A stretch of 64,000 nucleotides of DNA. Source: Lysinibacillus piscis. Lineage in GTDB: Bacteria; Bacillota; Bacilli; Bacillales_A; Planococcaceae. A program made the translations under genes and the position numbers. Below the pieces are notes generated by a model. It had not been told where the DNA came from. It ran no database searches and saw nothing but the letters and a program-made list of their open reading frames with translations. The stretch is taken from positions 310,001 to 374,000 of the forward strand of contig NZ_BRZA01000002.1 of NCBI RefSeq assembly GCF_026012395.1, written 5' to 3'. Positions 47,640 to 56,093 of this stretch are shown piece after piece; within the stretch, counting starts at the first letter, position 1, and every line of letters begins with the position of its first letter.

Positions 47640-47876
47640 TTATCCCCATGTTATTTTAGGATAAATTTCAGAAATTTTGATGCCTTCAATTGTTGCTTTT
47701 TCAAAAAGTTCTTCATAATTACTGAATTCTTGCGTATAGTGATCTCGACTTCGTGCCAAATAAGATTCTCCGTCTCTGCCATAGCTTATCCAATATTCAT
47801 CATTCTTGTAATAAAAATTTAGCTCTTCTCCTATTGCGATAAGACTTTGAAGTTTTTTGTACGCTTCTTCTGTCAT
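47640..47876 (-). CDS. Small uncharacterised protein, paralogue A
   Basis: A 78-aa acidic protein with the pattern ELNFYYKNDEYWISYGRDGESYLARSRDHYTQEFSNYEELFEKATIEGIKISEIYPKITW: a beta-strand pair with aromatic residues, then a helix and the closing IEGIKISEIY. The general layout (polar beta strands, EELF..IEG..I) occurs in many small orphan proteins near toxin loci, where they can be immunity proteins; this is inference. GGAGGGCAT on the minus strand is a ribosome binding site. Its 3' part is duplicated at 48350-48410. Confidence 0.65.
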   Translation of the reverse strand: MTEEAYKKLQSLIAIGEELNFYYKNDEYWISYGRDGESYLARSRDHYTQEFSNYEELFEKATIEGIKISEIYPKITWG

Positions 47877-47999
47877 CTAGTTATGCCCTCCTGAGAATCA
47901 CATTAAAATTAGGGATTATATTGCTAGTTAATTCAAAGAGATAGGGAAATGGGGAGTGAATAACCTCGGAAATACAGGTTTTTGATTCACCTATGCTCT

Positions 48000-48281
48000 T
48001 TAAAAAATGGTTTGAATTTTGACTAGCTGTTGTTTGAATAAATTCGCTATACTAGTCCCCTCAATTTTTATAAAATTCACTGTACTTATATCATCTTGGT
48101 AATAGTCACTTAATTGTGTTTTATTACACCATAAAGTTCTACCTTTTTTATCGTGAGAAATAAAATATTCTGTCCCATTATAAATAAATTCAATTTCTCT
48201 CCCTTGCTTTAAATACTTTAGAAGTTGTTCATAACTAATGAGTCTTTCCGTAAGAGTATCAGCGTTTTTATCATCATTCAT
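48000..48281 (-). CDS. Small uncharacterised protein, paralogue B
   Basis: A 93-aa protein related in layout to the one at 47640-47876: SYEQLLKYLKQGREIEFIYNGTEYFISHDKKGRTLWCNKTQLSDYYQDDISTVNFIKIEGTSIANLF. Both have a hydrophobic helix, an E(I/L)xFxYxxxEYxIS strand pair and a late IEG motif. AAGGAG upstream on the minus strand supports the start. The two are distant paralogues in tandem, without recognised function. Confidence 0.65.
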   Translation of the reverse strand: MNDDKNADTLTERLISYEQLLKYLKQGREIEFIYNGTEYFISHDKKGRTLWCNKTQLSDYYQDDISTVNFIKIEGTSIANLFKQQLVKIQTIF

Positions 48282-48676
48282 TCATTTTCTCCTTGTATGT
48301 TAATGTGTAGTTCTCACTCCATTAAATTATGTCTGTGAGAGAATTCATCATCACCATTTTATTTTAGGATAGATTTCAGAAATTTTGATGCCTTCAATTG
48401 TTGCCTTTTCTATTTTTATTCCCACCACCTTCACTAATAGTAACGTTAGAAAATGTACAATTCCTTAATTACCATTTTACTGTATTAAAAAAAAATCCAG
48501 TATCTTCGTTCGACAAATTTTGCTATTAATTTACATATTATTCATTTTGACCACTAGCAACTACTGTAGTCGTTAAATTCACAATAAAAAAGTATCCTTC
48601 ACATCACAAATCGACTTTTTTTGCATCTTTTACAAGCCATTTTCGGTATAATATACGTTGATAAGGAAGTGAAAAG
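48282..48676. other. Non-coding stretch before recJ
   Basis: It holds the remnant of a third small-gene copy (48350-48410) and a -10-like TATAAT near 48649 that may serve recJ. Otherwise it is A+T-rich sequence without visible genes or hairpins of note. Confidence 0.5.
48350..48410 (-). pseudogene. 3' fragment of a third copy of the small gene
   Basis: Sixty-one bases match 47642-47702 with about four differences and encode, on the minus strand, the closing ..EKATIEGIKISEIYPKI..W of paralogue A. The rest of the gene is missing. Confidence 0.85.
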
Positions 48677-50992
48677 ATGATTGTATCGAAAAAACGGTGG
48701 CAAGTGGAGCGTCCAGATGTGCAGCTTGTCCAAACATTACAAAATGACCTACAGCTTTCAGCGATTGCAGCGAAAATTTTAGTAGCGCGTGGCTGTGAAA
48801 CGGCGGCTACAGCAGAAGGCTTATTAAATATGACGGAAGCGACTATTCATGATCCGTTTTTACTACACGGTATGACACAGGCTGTTGTACGCATTGAACA
48901 GGCTTTGGGAAATAATGAAAAAATTCTAATATATGGTGATTATGATGCCGATGGTGTGACAAGTACGACAGTGATGCTGACGACTTTATTGGCGCTTGGC
49001 GCAGATGTATCCTTTAAAATTCCGAATCGTTTTATACATGGCTATGGCCCACATGAAGCATTATTCCGTGAGGCACATGAGGAAGGGGTACAGCTCATTA
49101 TTACCGTAGATAATGGGATTTCAGGGCTAGAACCGATTCGTGTGGCAAAGGAGCTAGGCATGGATGTTATTGTGACTGACCATCATGAGCCAGGCGAGGA
49201 ATTACCGCCAGCCGATATTATTTTGCATCCTCGTATTCCAGAGGGGCACTATCCATTTGGTGAGCTGGCTGGTGTTGGGGTAGCCTTTAAGCTAGCCCAT
49301 GCACTTTATGGAGAATTGCCAACACATTTAATCGAATTAGTAGCAGTTGGTACAGTAGCCGATTTAGTACCATTAGTGGATGAAAATCGCTATCTTGTGA
49401 AAAGAGGGATAGAGGAATTACGACGCTCTAATAATCCATGGGTACAGGCACTATGTGAGGTATCGAGTGCGGAACAGGCGAAAATTACGGAAGAAACAAT
49501 TGGTTTTTATTTTGCGCCACGCTTGAATGCGGTTGGTCGTTTAGGAGAAGCAGCCCCCGCTGTTGCGCTTTTAACAGCGGAAGCACGTACAGAGGCGGTT
49601 GCACTTGCTAAACAATTAAATACATGTAACAGTGAACGTAAAGATATTGTCCAAAGCATTACAGATGAAGCGATTGCGATGATTGAAGCAGACAAAGCTA
49701 TTGGAGAGTCACAGGTGCTAGTTGTCGCAGGCCATGGCTGGAATGCAGGAGTTGTCGGGATTGTTGCCTCTCGTTTAGTTGAACGCTATTATCGTCCGAC
49801 CATTGTTTTATCGCTGGATGAGGAAAAGGGCATTGCGAAGGGCTCAGCTCGTAGTATTGAAGGCTTTCATTTATATAATGAATTAGCGAAAAACCGAGAT
49901 ATTGTGCCACATTTCGGTGGACACCCAATGGCGGCGGGTATGACACTGCCATTAGACAATGTAACGGAATTGCGTGAACGTTTGGATGCGCAGGCAAGAG
50001 CCTGTTTAACAGAGGAGCAGTTAACGCCTGTTGTGAAAATTGATATTCCACTAAAAATCGATGAAATTTCAGCAGAAGCTATCGAAGAAATTGCAATGCT
50101 TGGTCCATTTGGCACAGCATTTCCGAAGCCTGTATACGTGCTAGAGGATGTAGAAATTGCCTCGATGCGTAAAATTGGGGCGGCTGAAAATCACGTTAAA
50201 ATGGAATTGACAGATGGCTATGATAAATTGGATAGTGTTGGCTTTAATAAAGGCTATTTGCATGATGAGCTGACATATGGCATTAAAGTATCCTTTATTG
50301 GTGATGTGCAAATTAATGAATGGCAAGGACGTAAAAAGCCACAGTTTATGATTGAGGATGTGCAAACAACCGAATGGCAATTGTTTGATATTCGAGGTAT
50401 TCGTCAAACATCACGCTGGCTAAGCACAATCCCAAAGGAGGAAGCGACCTTTTTTGCTTTCCGTCCAGAAACGATTGCTTACTATCAATCACTAATTGAT
50501 AGACCGATTGTATTAGTAGATGCTTCATTACTTTCAGTGGAACAAACTGATTATGTTGTGTTACTAGATTTACCACCAGCAGTTACATTGCTAGAGGAAA
50601 TGATGCAACAAACAAAGCCGACACGTATTTATGCTCATTTTTATATGCCAGATTCGCATTATTTTAATGGAATGCCTACACGTGAGCAGTTTGCATGGTA
50701 TTATTCATTTTTAAAACAGCGTCCAGCGTTTCCTTTACATACACATATAGAGGAGTTAGCGAAACATAAGGGCTGGTCACTCGAAATATTAAAATTTATG
50801 ACACAGGTGTTTTTTGAGCTTGATTTTGTTAGAATGGAGAATGGACTGACAACTGTCAATAGCAATGCACCAAAACAAGCATTGACAGAAGCTCTCGTCT
50901 ACAAACAACGTTCAGAACAGATTGAAATGGAGCAAAAATTGGTTTATGCCCCTTATATAGAGCTGAAACAATGGTTTGATGAACGATTATAG
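48677..50992 (+). CDS. recJ: Single-stranded-DNA-specific exonuclease RecJ
   Basis: A 5'-3' ssDNA exonuclease of DNA repair. 771 aa with DHH motifs (YGDYDADGVTST, VTDHHEPGEELPPADIILHPR), the DHHA1 motif (HFGGHPMAAGMTL), an OB domain and the C-terminal extension typical for Bacillales RecJ. GGAAGTG precedes the ATG. Adjacent to apt as in B. subtilis. Confidence 0.96.
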   Translation: MIVSKKRWQVERPDVQLVQTLQNDLQLSAIAAKILVARGCETAATAEGLLNMTEATIHDPFLLHGMTQAVVRIEQALGNNEKILIYGDYDADGVTSTTVMLTTLLALGADVSFKIPNRFIHGYGPHEALFREAHEEGVQLIITVDNGISGLEPIRVAKELGMDVIVTDHHEPGEELPPADIILHPRIPEGHYPFGELAGVGVAFKLAHALYGELPTHLIELVAVGTVADLVPLVDENRYLVKRGIEELRRSNNPWVQALCEVSSAEQAKITEETIGFYFAPRLNAVGRLGEAAPAVALLTAEARTEAVALAKQLNTCNSERKDIVQSITDEAIAMIEADKAIGESQVLVVAGHGWNAGVVGIVASRLVERYYRPTIVLSLDEEKGIAKGSARSIEGFHLYNELAKNRDIVPHFGGHPMAAGMTLPLDNVTELRERLDAQARACLTEEQLTPVVKIDIPLKIDEISAEAIEEIAMLGPFGTAFPKPVYVLEDVEIASMRKIGAAENHVKMELTDGYDKLDSVGFNKGYLHDELTYGIKVSFIGDVQINEWQGRKKPQFMIEDVQTTEWQLFDIRGIRQTSRWLSTIPKEEATFFAFRPETIAYYQSLIDRPIVLVDASLLSVEQTDYVVLLDLPPAVTLLEEMMQQTKPTRIYAHFYMPDSHYFNGMPTREQFAWYYSFLKQRPAFPLHTHIEELAKHKGWSLEILKFMTQVFFELDFVRMENGLTTVNSNAPKQALTEALVYKQRSEQIEMEQKLVYAPYIELKQWFDERL

Positions 50993-51016
50993 ATATTCCT
51001 AGGAGGAAAAAAGAAG

Positions 51017-51529
51017 ATGGATTTAAAGCAATATGTAACAACAGTAGAGAATTACCCAAAAGAAGGTATTAGTTTTAAGGATATTACGACAATTATGGAT
51101 AATGGAGCTGCCTATAAATATGCGACAGACCAAATTGTTAACTATGCGAAAGAACTAGGCGCAGAAATCGTCGTTGGACCAGAGGCACGTGGTTTTATCA
51201 TCGGGTGTCCTGTGGCTTATGCTTTGGAAATCGGTTTTGCTCCTGTGCGTAAACCTGGTAAACTACCACGAGAAGTGATTAGTGCAGATTATGGTCTTGA
51301 GTATGGTACAGATACCTTAACAATGCACAAAGATGCGATTAAGCCAGGACAAAAAGTATTAATTTGTGATGATTTACTAGCAACTGGCGGTACAGTGGAA
51401 GCGACAGTACGTTTAGTAGAGCAATTAGGTGGACAAGTAGTAGGTTGTGCATTTTTGATTGAATTAACAGAGCTAGATGGTCGTGCAAAACTTGGTAACT
51501 TAGATGTTAAAACATTAATTCAATATTAA
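51017..51529 (+). CDS. apt: Adenine phosphoribosyltransferase
   Basis: Salvages adenine to AMP with PRPP. 170 aa with the N-terminal [32 protein letters not shown] and the PRPP loop [19 protein letters not shown] is well placed before ATG 51017. Standard length and order (recJ-apt, relA further on). Confidence 0.98.
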   Translation: MDLKQYVTTVENYPKEGISFKDITTIMDNGAAYKYATDQIVNYAKELGAEIVVGPEARGFIIGCPVAYALEIGFAPVRKPGKLPREVISADYGLEYGTDTLTMHKDAIKPGQKVLICDDLLATGGTVEATVRLVEQLGGQVVGCAFLIELTELDGRAKLGNLDVKTLIQY

Positions 51530-51542
51530 GAGAAATAGAGAA

Positions 51543-51569
51543 GACGTCACAGCATTGTGGCGTTTTTTT
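51543..51569 (+). terminator. Terminator after apt
   Basis: Arms GACGTCAC / GTGGCGTT (one G-T pair) with a long T run. Confidence 0.75.
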
Positions 51570-51699
51570 ATGCTTGAAAATGGAAAGATCAAGCATTTTA
51601 ATTTTCCTCACAAACCCAAACAATCAGGGTGATATAATATTCTGATAATTGTGGTGTACTAGCTAAATAGTATGCTACAATAAGGATAAGTGGGATAAA

Positions 51700-51754
51700 G
51701 TGAAACTACCAATCAGTGGGGTTTTTTCTCATCCCCACTGATTGGTAGTTTCAC
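51700..51754. repeat. Long perfect hairpin (22-bp stem), intergenic element copy 1
   Basis: Arms at 51700-51721 and 51733-51754 (GTGAAACTACCAATCAGTGG..) are perfectly complementary around an 11-nt T-rich loop. A related but degenerate element lies at 53805-53858 in the opposite orientation. Confidence 0.9.
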
Positions 51755-51767
51755 CAATAGGGTTTTT

Positions 51768-51839
51768 ACAGGCTGTTGATCCCCCATTTAAACAGTTCAT
51801 TTCCATTCACTATTTTGAAGTGGGGATCTTACAGCCTGT
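51768..51839. repeat. Second inverted repeat before the CBS-ACT gene
   Basis: Arms ACAGGCTGTTGATCCCC (from 51768) and GGGGATCTTACAGCCTGT (to 51839) pair nearly perfectly around a ~37-nt loop. It lies 27 nt before the ATG at 51866 and includes part of the untranslated leader, so it could influence expression. Confidence 0.75.
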
Positions 51840-51865
51840 TAATACGGGACACAGGGGGCTATTGA

Positions 51866-52507
51866 ATGTTAGTAAAGCAAAAGCAATTGAAGAAAAATGA
51901 TGTTGTATTCGTGAAGGAGACAGATAGTGTTGCAGCGGTACTCGAAACGCTATATGATAGTGGCTACCGTTGCATCCCTGTATTGGATACAGCAGATGGC
52001 AAATTTGTCGGCAATATTTATAAAGTCGTGATTTTAGAGTACAAGCTAAAAGATGGCGATATGACTGTACCGATTAAACAGCTAGTGCAAGAGGCAGAGG
52101 CATATGTGCATGAAAATAGCTCATTTTTTGAGGTGTTTGATTCGATTAAAGAGCTGCCGTATTTAGCTGTAGTAAATACAAAAGGGCAGTTTGCAGGTAT
52201 TTTACCACACTCAAAAGTATTTGAGCTACTTGAAGAGGCATGGGGGTATAAAACAGGGAGCTGTGCATTAACGATTGCACTACCTGATACAGATGGTATT
52301 TTAGCGAAAGTATTAACAGCCTTACGTAAAATTTGGCCATTACATTGTGTTTTCTCATTGGACGATGAGACAACTTATTTACGACGTATTATTATTACTT
52401 TGTCAAAAGGAGCAACAGAATCACATGTTGCAAATATTGAAGCGGCATTATTAAAACAAGGTGCTCGTATTATCGATATTGAAGTATTTGATAAAGATAA
52501 TTTCTAA
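51866..52507 (+). CDS. CBS-ACT domain protein (CbpA-like)
   Basis: 213 aa: two CBS motifs in the N-terminal half (residues ~8-125: VFVKETDSVAAVLETLYDSGYRCIPVLD..GNIYK and ..SSFFEVFDSIKELPYLAVVNTKGQFAGILPHSKVFELLEEAWG) and a C-terminal ACT-like domain (~130-210: CALTIALPDTDGILAKVLTALRKIWPLHCVFSLDDE). This layout resembles the c-di-AMP-binding protein CbpA of Listeria as I remember it; ligand binding cannot be read directly. ACAGGGGG precedes the ATG. It is not at this place in B. subtilis. Confidence 0.7.
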   Translation: MLVKQKQLKKNDVVFVKETDSVAAVLETLYDSGYRCIPVLDTADGKFVGNIYKVVILEYKLKDGDMTVPIKQLVQEAEAYVHENSSFFEVFDSIKELPYLAVVNTKGQFAGILPHSKVFELLEEAWGYKTGSCALTIALPDTDGILAKVLTALRKIWPLHCVFSLDDETTYLRRIIITLSKGATESHVANIEAALLKQGARIIDIEVFDKDNF

Positions 52508-52537
52508 TTGATATAAGTAAATGGATGTTGCATCATG

Positions 52538-52575
52538 AATCCACTAAATTGAATATATTCAGTTTGGTGGATTTT
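52538..52575 (+). terminator. Terminator after the CBS-ACT gene
   Basis: Arms AATCCAC.AAATTGAA / TTCAGTTTGGTGGATT with TTT. Confidence 0.75.
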
Positions 52576-52666
52576 GCTATTGCCAAAATATAGCTAGTAT
52601 GGTGATACATTTTGTTTGTAAAAATTTAAATAGTGTAAATCTAAATTTCTTTAAGGGGTAAATAAA

Positions 52667-53734
52667 ATGACATATGAAATAATAAAAGAGCTAACAACAA
52701 CTAAAAAAGATAAAACACCAGATCATCAATTAGGCTTTGGCAAACGATTTACTGACCATATGTTTAGTATGGATTATGAGGAAGGAAAAGGCTGGCATAA
52801 TGCGAAGATTACCGAATATAAGCCAATTGAGCTAAGTCCAGCGGCGACAGTTCTCCATTATGGGCAAGCTGTATTTGAAGGATTAAAGGCATATGCAACG
52901 GAGGCTGGCGAAATTCTGCTATTCCGTCCTGATCAAAATTTTAAGCGTTTAAATCGCTCAAACGAACGCCTTTGTATTCCAGCAATTGATGAAGAATTTG
53001 CCTTATATGCGTTAAAGGAGCTTTTGCAAATTGACCGTGATTGGGTGCCAACTTCAGAGGGAACGTCATTATATATACGCCCTTTTATTATTGCAACGGA
53101 ACCATATTTAGGTGTTAGTCCTGCGAAAAACTATAAATTTATGATTATTATGTCACCAGTTGGGTCCTATTACGCAGAGGGAATTAACCCAATTAAAATT
53201 TTAGTAGAACAGCATTATGTGCGAGCAGTTGCAGGTGGTACAGGTGAGGCAAAGGCTGGTGGTAACTATGCAAGCAGCCTAAAAGGTTCAGAGCTAGCAA
53301 ATGCACAGGGCTATGCACAAACATTATGGTTAGATGGTAAGGAACATCAATATGTAGAGGAAGTTGGTAGTATGAACATCTTCTTTAAAATTGCTGGTAA
53401 AGTGATTACACCTGCATTGAATGGCAGTATTTTAGCAGGTATTACACGTGACTCCATGATTAACGTATTAAAATCAAAAAATATTCCAGTCGAGGAGCGT
53501 AAAATTGCCTTTTTGGAAATTGTTGAAGCGGCAAATAACGGCACATTGGAAGAAGTATTTGGTACAGGTACAGCCGCTGTAATATCACCAGTAGGCTATT
53601 TAAAATGGTCAGATGGGGCAATTGATGTGAACAATGGACAAATTGGTGAAGTTACACAAATGCTTTATGATACATTAACAGGCATTCAATATGGCAAACT
53701 GGAAGATACATTTGGCTGGACGATTAAACTATAA
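52667..53734 (+). CDS. ilvE: Branched-chain amino acid aminotransferase
   Basis: A fold-type IV PLP aminotransferase of 355 aa that acts on Leu, Ile and Val. Recognised by VLHYGQAVFEGLKAY, the substrate/PLP region RPDQNFKRLNRSNERL, the PLP lysine in GEAKAGGNYASSL, EVGSMNIFF, and GILAGITRDS-like LAGITRDSMINVL and EVFGTGTAAVISPVG. AAGGGG is before the ATG. Monocistronic, between terminators at 52538 and 53745. No T-box or leader peptide is visible in front of it. Confidence 0.96.
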   Translation: MTYEIIKELTTTKKDKTPDHQLGFGKRFTDHMFSMDYEEGKGWHNAKITEYKPIELSPAATVLHYGQAVFEGLKAYATEAGEILLFRPDQNFKRLNRSNERLCIPAIDEEFALYALKELLQIDRDWVPTSEGTSLYIRPFIIATEPYLGVSPAKNYKFMIIMSPVGSYYAEGINPIKILVEQHYVRAVAGGTGEAKAGGNYASSLKGSELANAQGYAQTLWLDGKEHQYVEEVGSMNIFFKIAGKVITPALNGSILAGITRDSMINVLKSKNIPVEERKIAFLEIVEAANNGTLEEVFGTGTAAVISPVGYLKWSDGAIDVNNGQIGEVTQMLYDTLTGIQYGKLEDTFGWTIKL

Positions 53735-53744
53735 GATACGTAAG

Positions 53745-53783
53745 AACAGTATTTTGGAACACTCACCAAAATACTGTTTTTTT
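53745..53783 (+). terminator. Rho-independent terminator after ilvE
   Basis: Arms AACAGTATTTTGG / CCAAAATACTGTT with T run. Confidence 0.9.
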
Positions 53784-53804
53784 AATCCCGTAAAAACTTG
53801 ATTG

Positions 53805-53858
53805 GTGAAACTACCAATTGGTGGGGATGAGGAAAACTCCCACCGATTGAAGATTCAC
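53805..53858. repeat. Intergenic hairpin element, copy 2 (degenerate, inverted)
   Basis: Arms GTGAAACTACCAATTGGTGGG and CCCACCGATTGAAGATTCAC pair with several mismatches around a GATGAGGAAAACT loop, which is the complement style of the loop in copy 1. The adjoining CACTTTATC is also shared with copy 1. Confidence 0.75.
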
Positions 53859-53874
53859 TTTATCGAATAATTTT

Positions 53875-53903
53875 TTGACAACACTCAAACAAAAGTTTAT
53901 AAT
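53875..53903 (+). promoter_or_regulatory. Consensus sigma-A promoter of the pseudouridine operon
   Basis: TTGACA (53875-53880), a 17-nt spacer, and TATAAT (53898-53903), both boxes perfect, 29 nt before the start codon. Confidence 0.9.
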
Positions 53904-53931
53904 TTAAACAAATATAATAAAAGGTGATGCT

Positions 53932-55026
53932 ATGAATGATAGAGAACAGGCTTTACTGGCGTTAATCCGTCAAAATCCTTTTATGTCGCAGCAAGAAATG
54001 GCAGATGTCATGAGTTTATCTCGGCCTGTGCTAGCAAATCTTGTGTCGAGTTTGATGAAGCAAGGCAAAATTGTCGGGCGCGCGTATATATTGCCAGAGG
54101 AAAATGACATTGTTTGCATTGGTGGCGCTAATTTAGATCGAAAATTTCATGTGAAGGGCGATGTCCAATTTGGTACATCGAATCCTGCTAGCTCATCCTT
54201 TAGTATTGGCGGCGTTGGACGCAATATTGCAGAAAATTTAGGGCGACTTCAACATCGTGTCACAATGTTGACAACGGCTGGGAAAGATGCGGATTGGCAA
54301 GCGATTCATGAGGCATCGGAGCCATTTATGAATTTGCGCTATGTTGAACAACTAGCGAATGCGTCAACAGGCTCTTATATAGCGATTATGGATGAAGCAG
54401 GAGAGCTAGCGTTAGCTGTAGCTAATATGGATGTCTATGATTATTTGTTGCCAAGCTATTTGCAGCAGCATGAACCAATGTTGACCAATGCAGGTTGCTT
54501 TGTTGTCGATTTGAATTGTCCAAAAGAAACGGTTGTGTATATACAACAATTAGCGATTGCACGTAAAATTCCTTTGGTGATTGTGCCCGTATCATCGCCA
54601 AAGATGAATCGATTACCAGATACATTGCAAGGTGTGACATGGTTTATTTGTAATACGGATGAAGCAGAAACGATTGTAGGGCAAACCATTCAAACGGCTG
54701 AAGATTACAAGCGTGCATTAGTCCATCTACAGCATTTAGGCGCTGAGCATGTCGTGATTACGGCTGGCAGTAAAGGTGTTTATGTAGCATCTACTGAACA
54801 GACGCCATTGCATATTGAGGCTAAAAAAATAGAGAAAATTGAGGATGTAACAGGGGCAGGGGATGCCTTTGTTAGTGCGGTCATCCATGGCTGGTTAATA
54901 GGACAGCCGTTCACCACATGTATTGAGGCTGGGTTAACGAATGCGAAGTATACACTCGCATCCCCTTATACAGTGAGACCAGAATTATCTGCAAGCTTGC
55001 TAAAAAATGAAATGGAGGCATTATAG
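53932..55026 (+). CDS. psuK: HTH-PfkB fusion: pseudouridine kinase with N-terminal winged helix
   Basis: A 364-aa protein with an N-terminal DNA-binding winged helix (residues ~1-58: [48 protein letters not shown]) joined to a ribokinase-family domain ([30 protein letters not shown], and the C-terminal signature [16 protein letters not shown] with the catalytic Asp). Neighbourhood with psuG identifies the substrate as pseudouridine with good probability. The HTH may let the kinase regulate its own operon. AAGGTGATGCT is before the ATG. The stop is one base before psuG. Confidence 0.88.
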   Translation: MNDREQALLALIRQNPFMSQQEMADVMSLSRPVLANLVSSLMKQGKIVGRAYILPEENDIVCIGGANLDRKFHVKGDVQFGTSNPASSSFSIGGVGRNIAENLGRLQHRVTMLTTAGKDADWQAIHEASEPFMNLRYVEQLANASTGSYIAIMDEAGELALAVANMDVYDYLLPSYLQQHEPMLTNAGCFVVDLNCPKETVVYIQQLAIARKIPLVIVPVSSPKMNRLPDTLQGVTWFICNTDEAETIVGQTIQTAEDYKRALVHLQHLGAEHVVITAGSKGVYVASTEQTPLHIEAKKIEKIEDVTGAGDAFVSAVIHGWLIGQPFTTCIEAGLTNAKYTLASPYTVRPELSASLLKNEMEAL

Positions 55027-55027
55027 T

Positions 55028-55942
55028 ATGAAAGAATTTATCGTATTATCAGAGGAAGTCAAAGCAGGGCAAGAAAAAGGTTTACCGATTGTGGCATTAG
55101 AATCGACAATTATTTCACATGGTATGCCATACCCACAAAATGTACAAACAGCACGTGAAGTAGAGCAAATTATTCGTGATAATGGTGCAGTACCAGCAAC
55201 AATCGCTTTAATCGACGGTAAAATTAAAATTGGTTTGTCAGATGAAGAGCTAGAAATGTTCGGCAATGCAGCGGATGTAGCGAAAGCATCTCGCCGTGAC
55301 TTAGGCTATTTAGTAGCAACCAAAAAATTAGGTGCAACAACGGTAGCAGCGACAATGATTTGCGCAGAGCTAGCAGGTATTGAAATTTTTGTTACGGGCG
55401 GTATCGGTGGTGTACACCGTGGTGCTGAAACAACAATGGATATTTCAGCTGATTTAGAGGAGCTAGCACAAACAAATGTGGCCGTTATTTGTGCAGGGGC
55501 AAAATCGATTTTAGATATTGGTTTAACATTAGAATATCTTGAAACAAAAGGTGTGCCAGTTGTAGGCTATGGCACAGCAGAATTACCTGCATTCTATACA
55601 CGTCAAAGTGGTTTTGATGTCAACTTTAAGCTAGATACACCAGAAGAAGTGGCGGCAATGCTTCAAGCAAAATGGCAACTAGGGCTAAAAGGTGGCGCTG
55701 TTATTGCTAACCCAATCCCAGCAGAAGAGGCGATGGAGCATGCCTTTATTACAGATATTATCGAAAAAGCATTAGTAGAAGCAGAGGAAAATGGTATCCA
55801 AGGTAAAAATGTAACACCGTTTTTATTAGGTAAAGTAAAAGAGCTAACAGATGGTAAAAGTCTTGATGCCAATATTGCCTTAGTGAAAAATAATGCAGTA
55901 GTCGGTGCACAAATCGCTGTTGCTTATAATCAAAACAAATAA
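55028..55942 (+). CDS. psuG: Pseudouridine-5'-phosphate glycosidase
   Basis: Splits pseudouridine 5'-phosphate to uracil and ribose 5-phosphate. About 304 aa with the family's N-terminal [39 protein letters not shown], the catalytic Lys region [46 protein letters not shown], and [21 protein letters not shown] is before ATG 55028. With the kinase it forms a complete pseudouridine catabolic pathway, inserted between ilvE and relA. Confidence 0.96.
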   Translation: MKEFIVLSEEVKAGQEKGLPIVALESTIISHGMPYPQNVQTAREVEQIIRDNGAVPATIALIDGKIKIGLSDEELEMFGNAADVAKASRRDLGYLVATKKLGATTVAATMICAELAGIEIFVTGGIGGVHRGAETTMDISADLEELAQTNVAVICAGAKSILDIGLTLEYLETKGVPVVGYGTAELPAFYTRQSGFDVNFKLDTPEEVAAMLQAKWQLGLKGGAVIANPIPAEEAMEHAFITDIIEKALVEAEENGIQGKNVTPFLLGKVKELTDGKSLDANIALVKNNAVVGAQIAVAYNQNK

Positions 55943-55944
55943 GG

Positions 55945-55986
55945 AAAAAACTCCTTGCTATTAGACGATGGCAAGGAGTTTTTTTG
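55945..55986 (+). terminator. Rho-independent terminator after psuG
   Basis: Arms AAAAAACTCCTTGC / GCAAGGAGTTTTTT. Confidence 0.92.
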
Positions 55987-56015
55987 AACATTCTGCTGAT
56001 AAATGATACAGTCCC

Positions 56016-56045
56016 TTTACAATCGCCTATTATATTTTATACAAT
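56016..56045 (+). promoter_or_regulatory. Candidate relA promoter
   Basis: TTTACA (56016-56021), 18-nt spacer, TACAAT (56040-56045); about 50 nt before the relA start. Confidence 0.5.
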
Positions 56046-56093
56046 TGAAGTTATATCTAATCCGAAAATTTTGACGAACAAGGTGGACATATT

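Noticed and set aside
51700..51839. Further T-box or known riboswitch before the CBS-ACT gene
   Set aside because: No T-box core (GGTGGNACCGCG) and no conserved aptamer blocks; only paired arms are visible.
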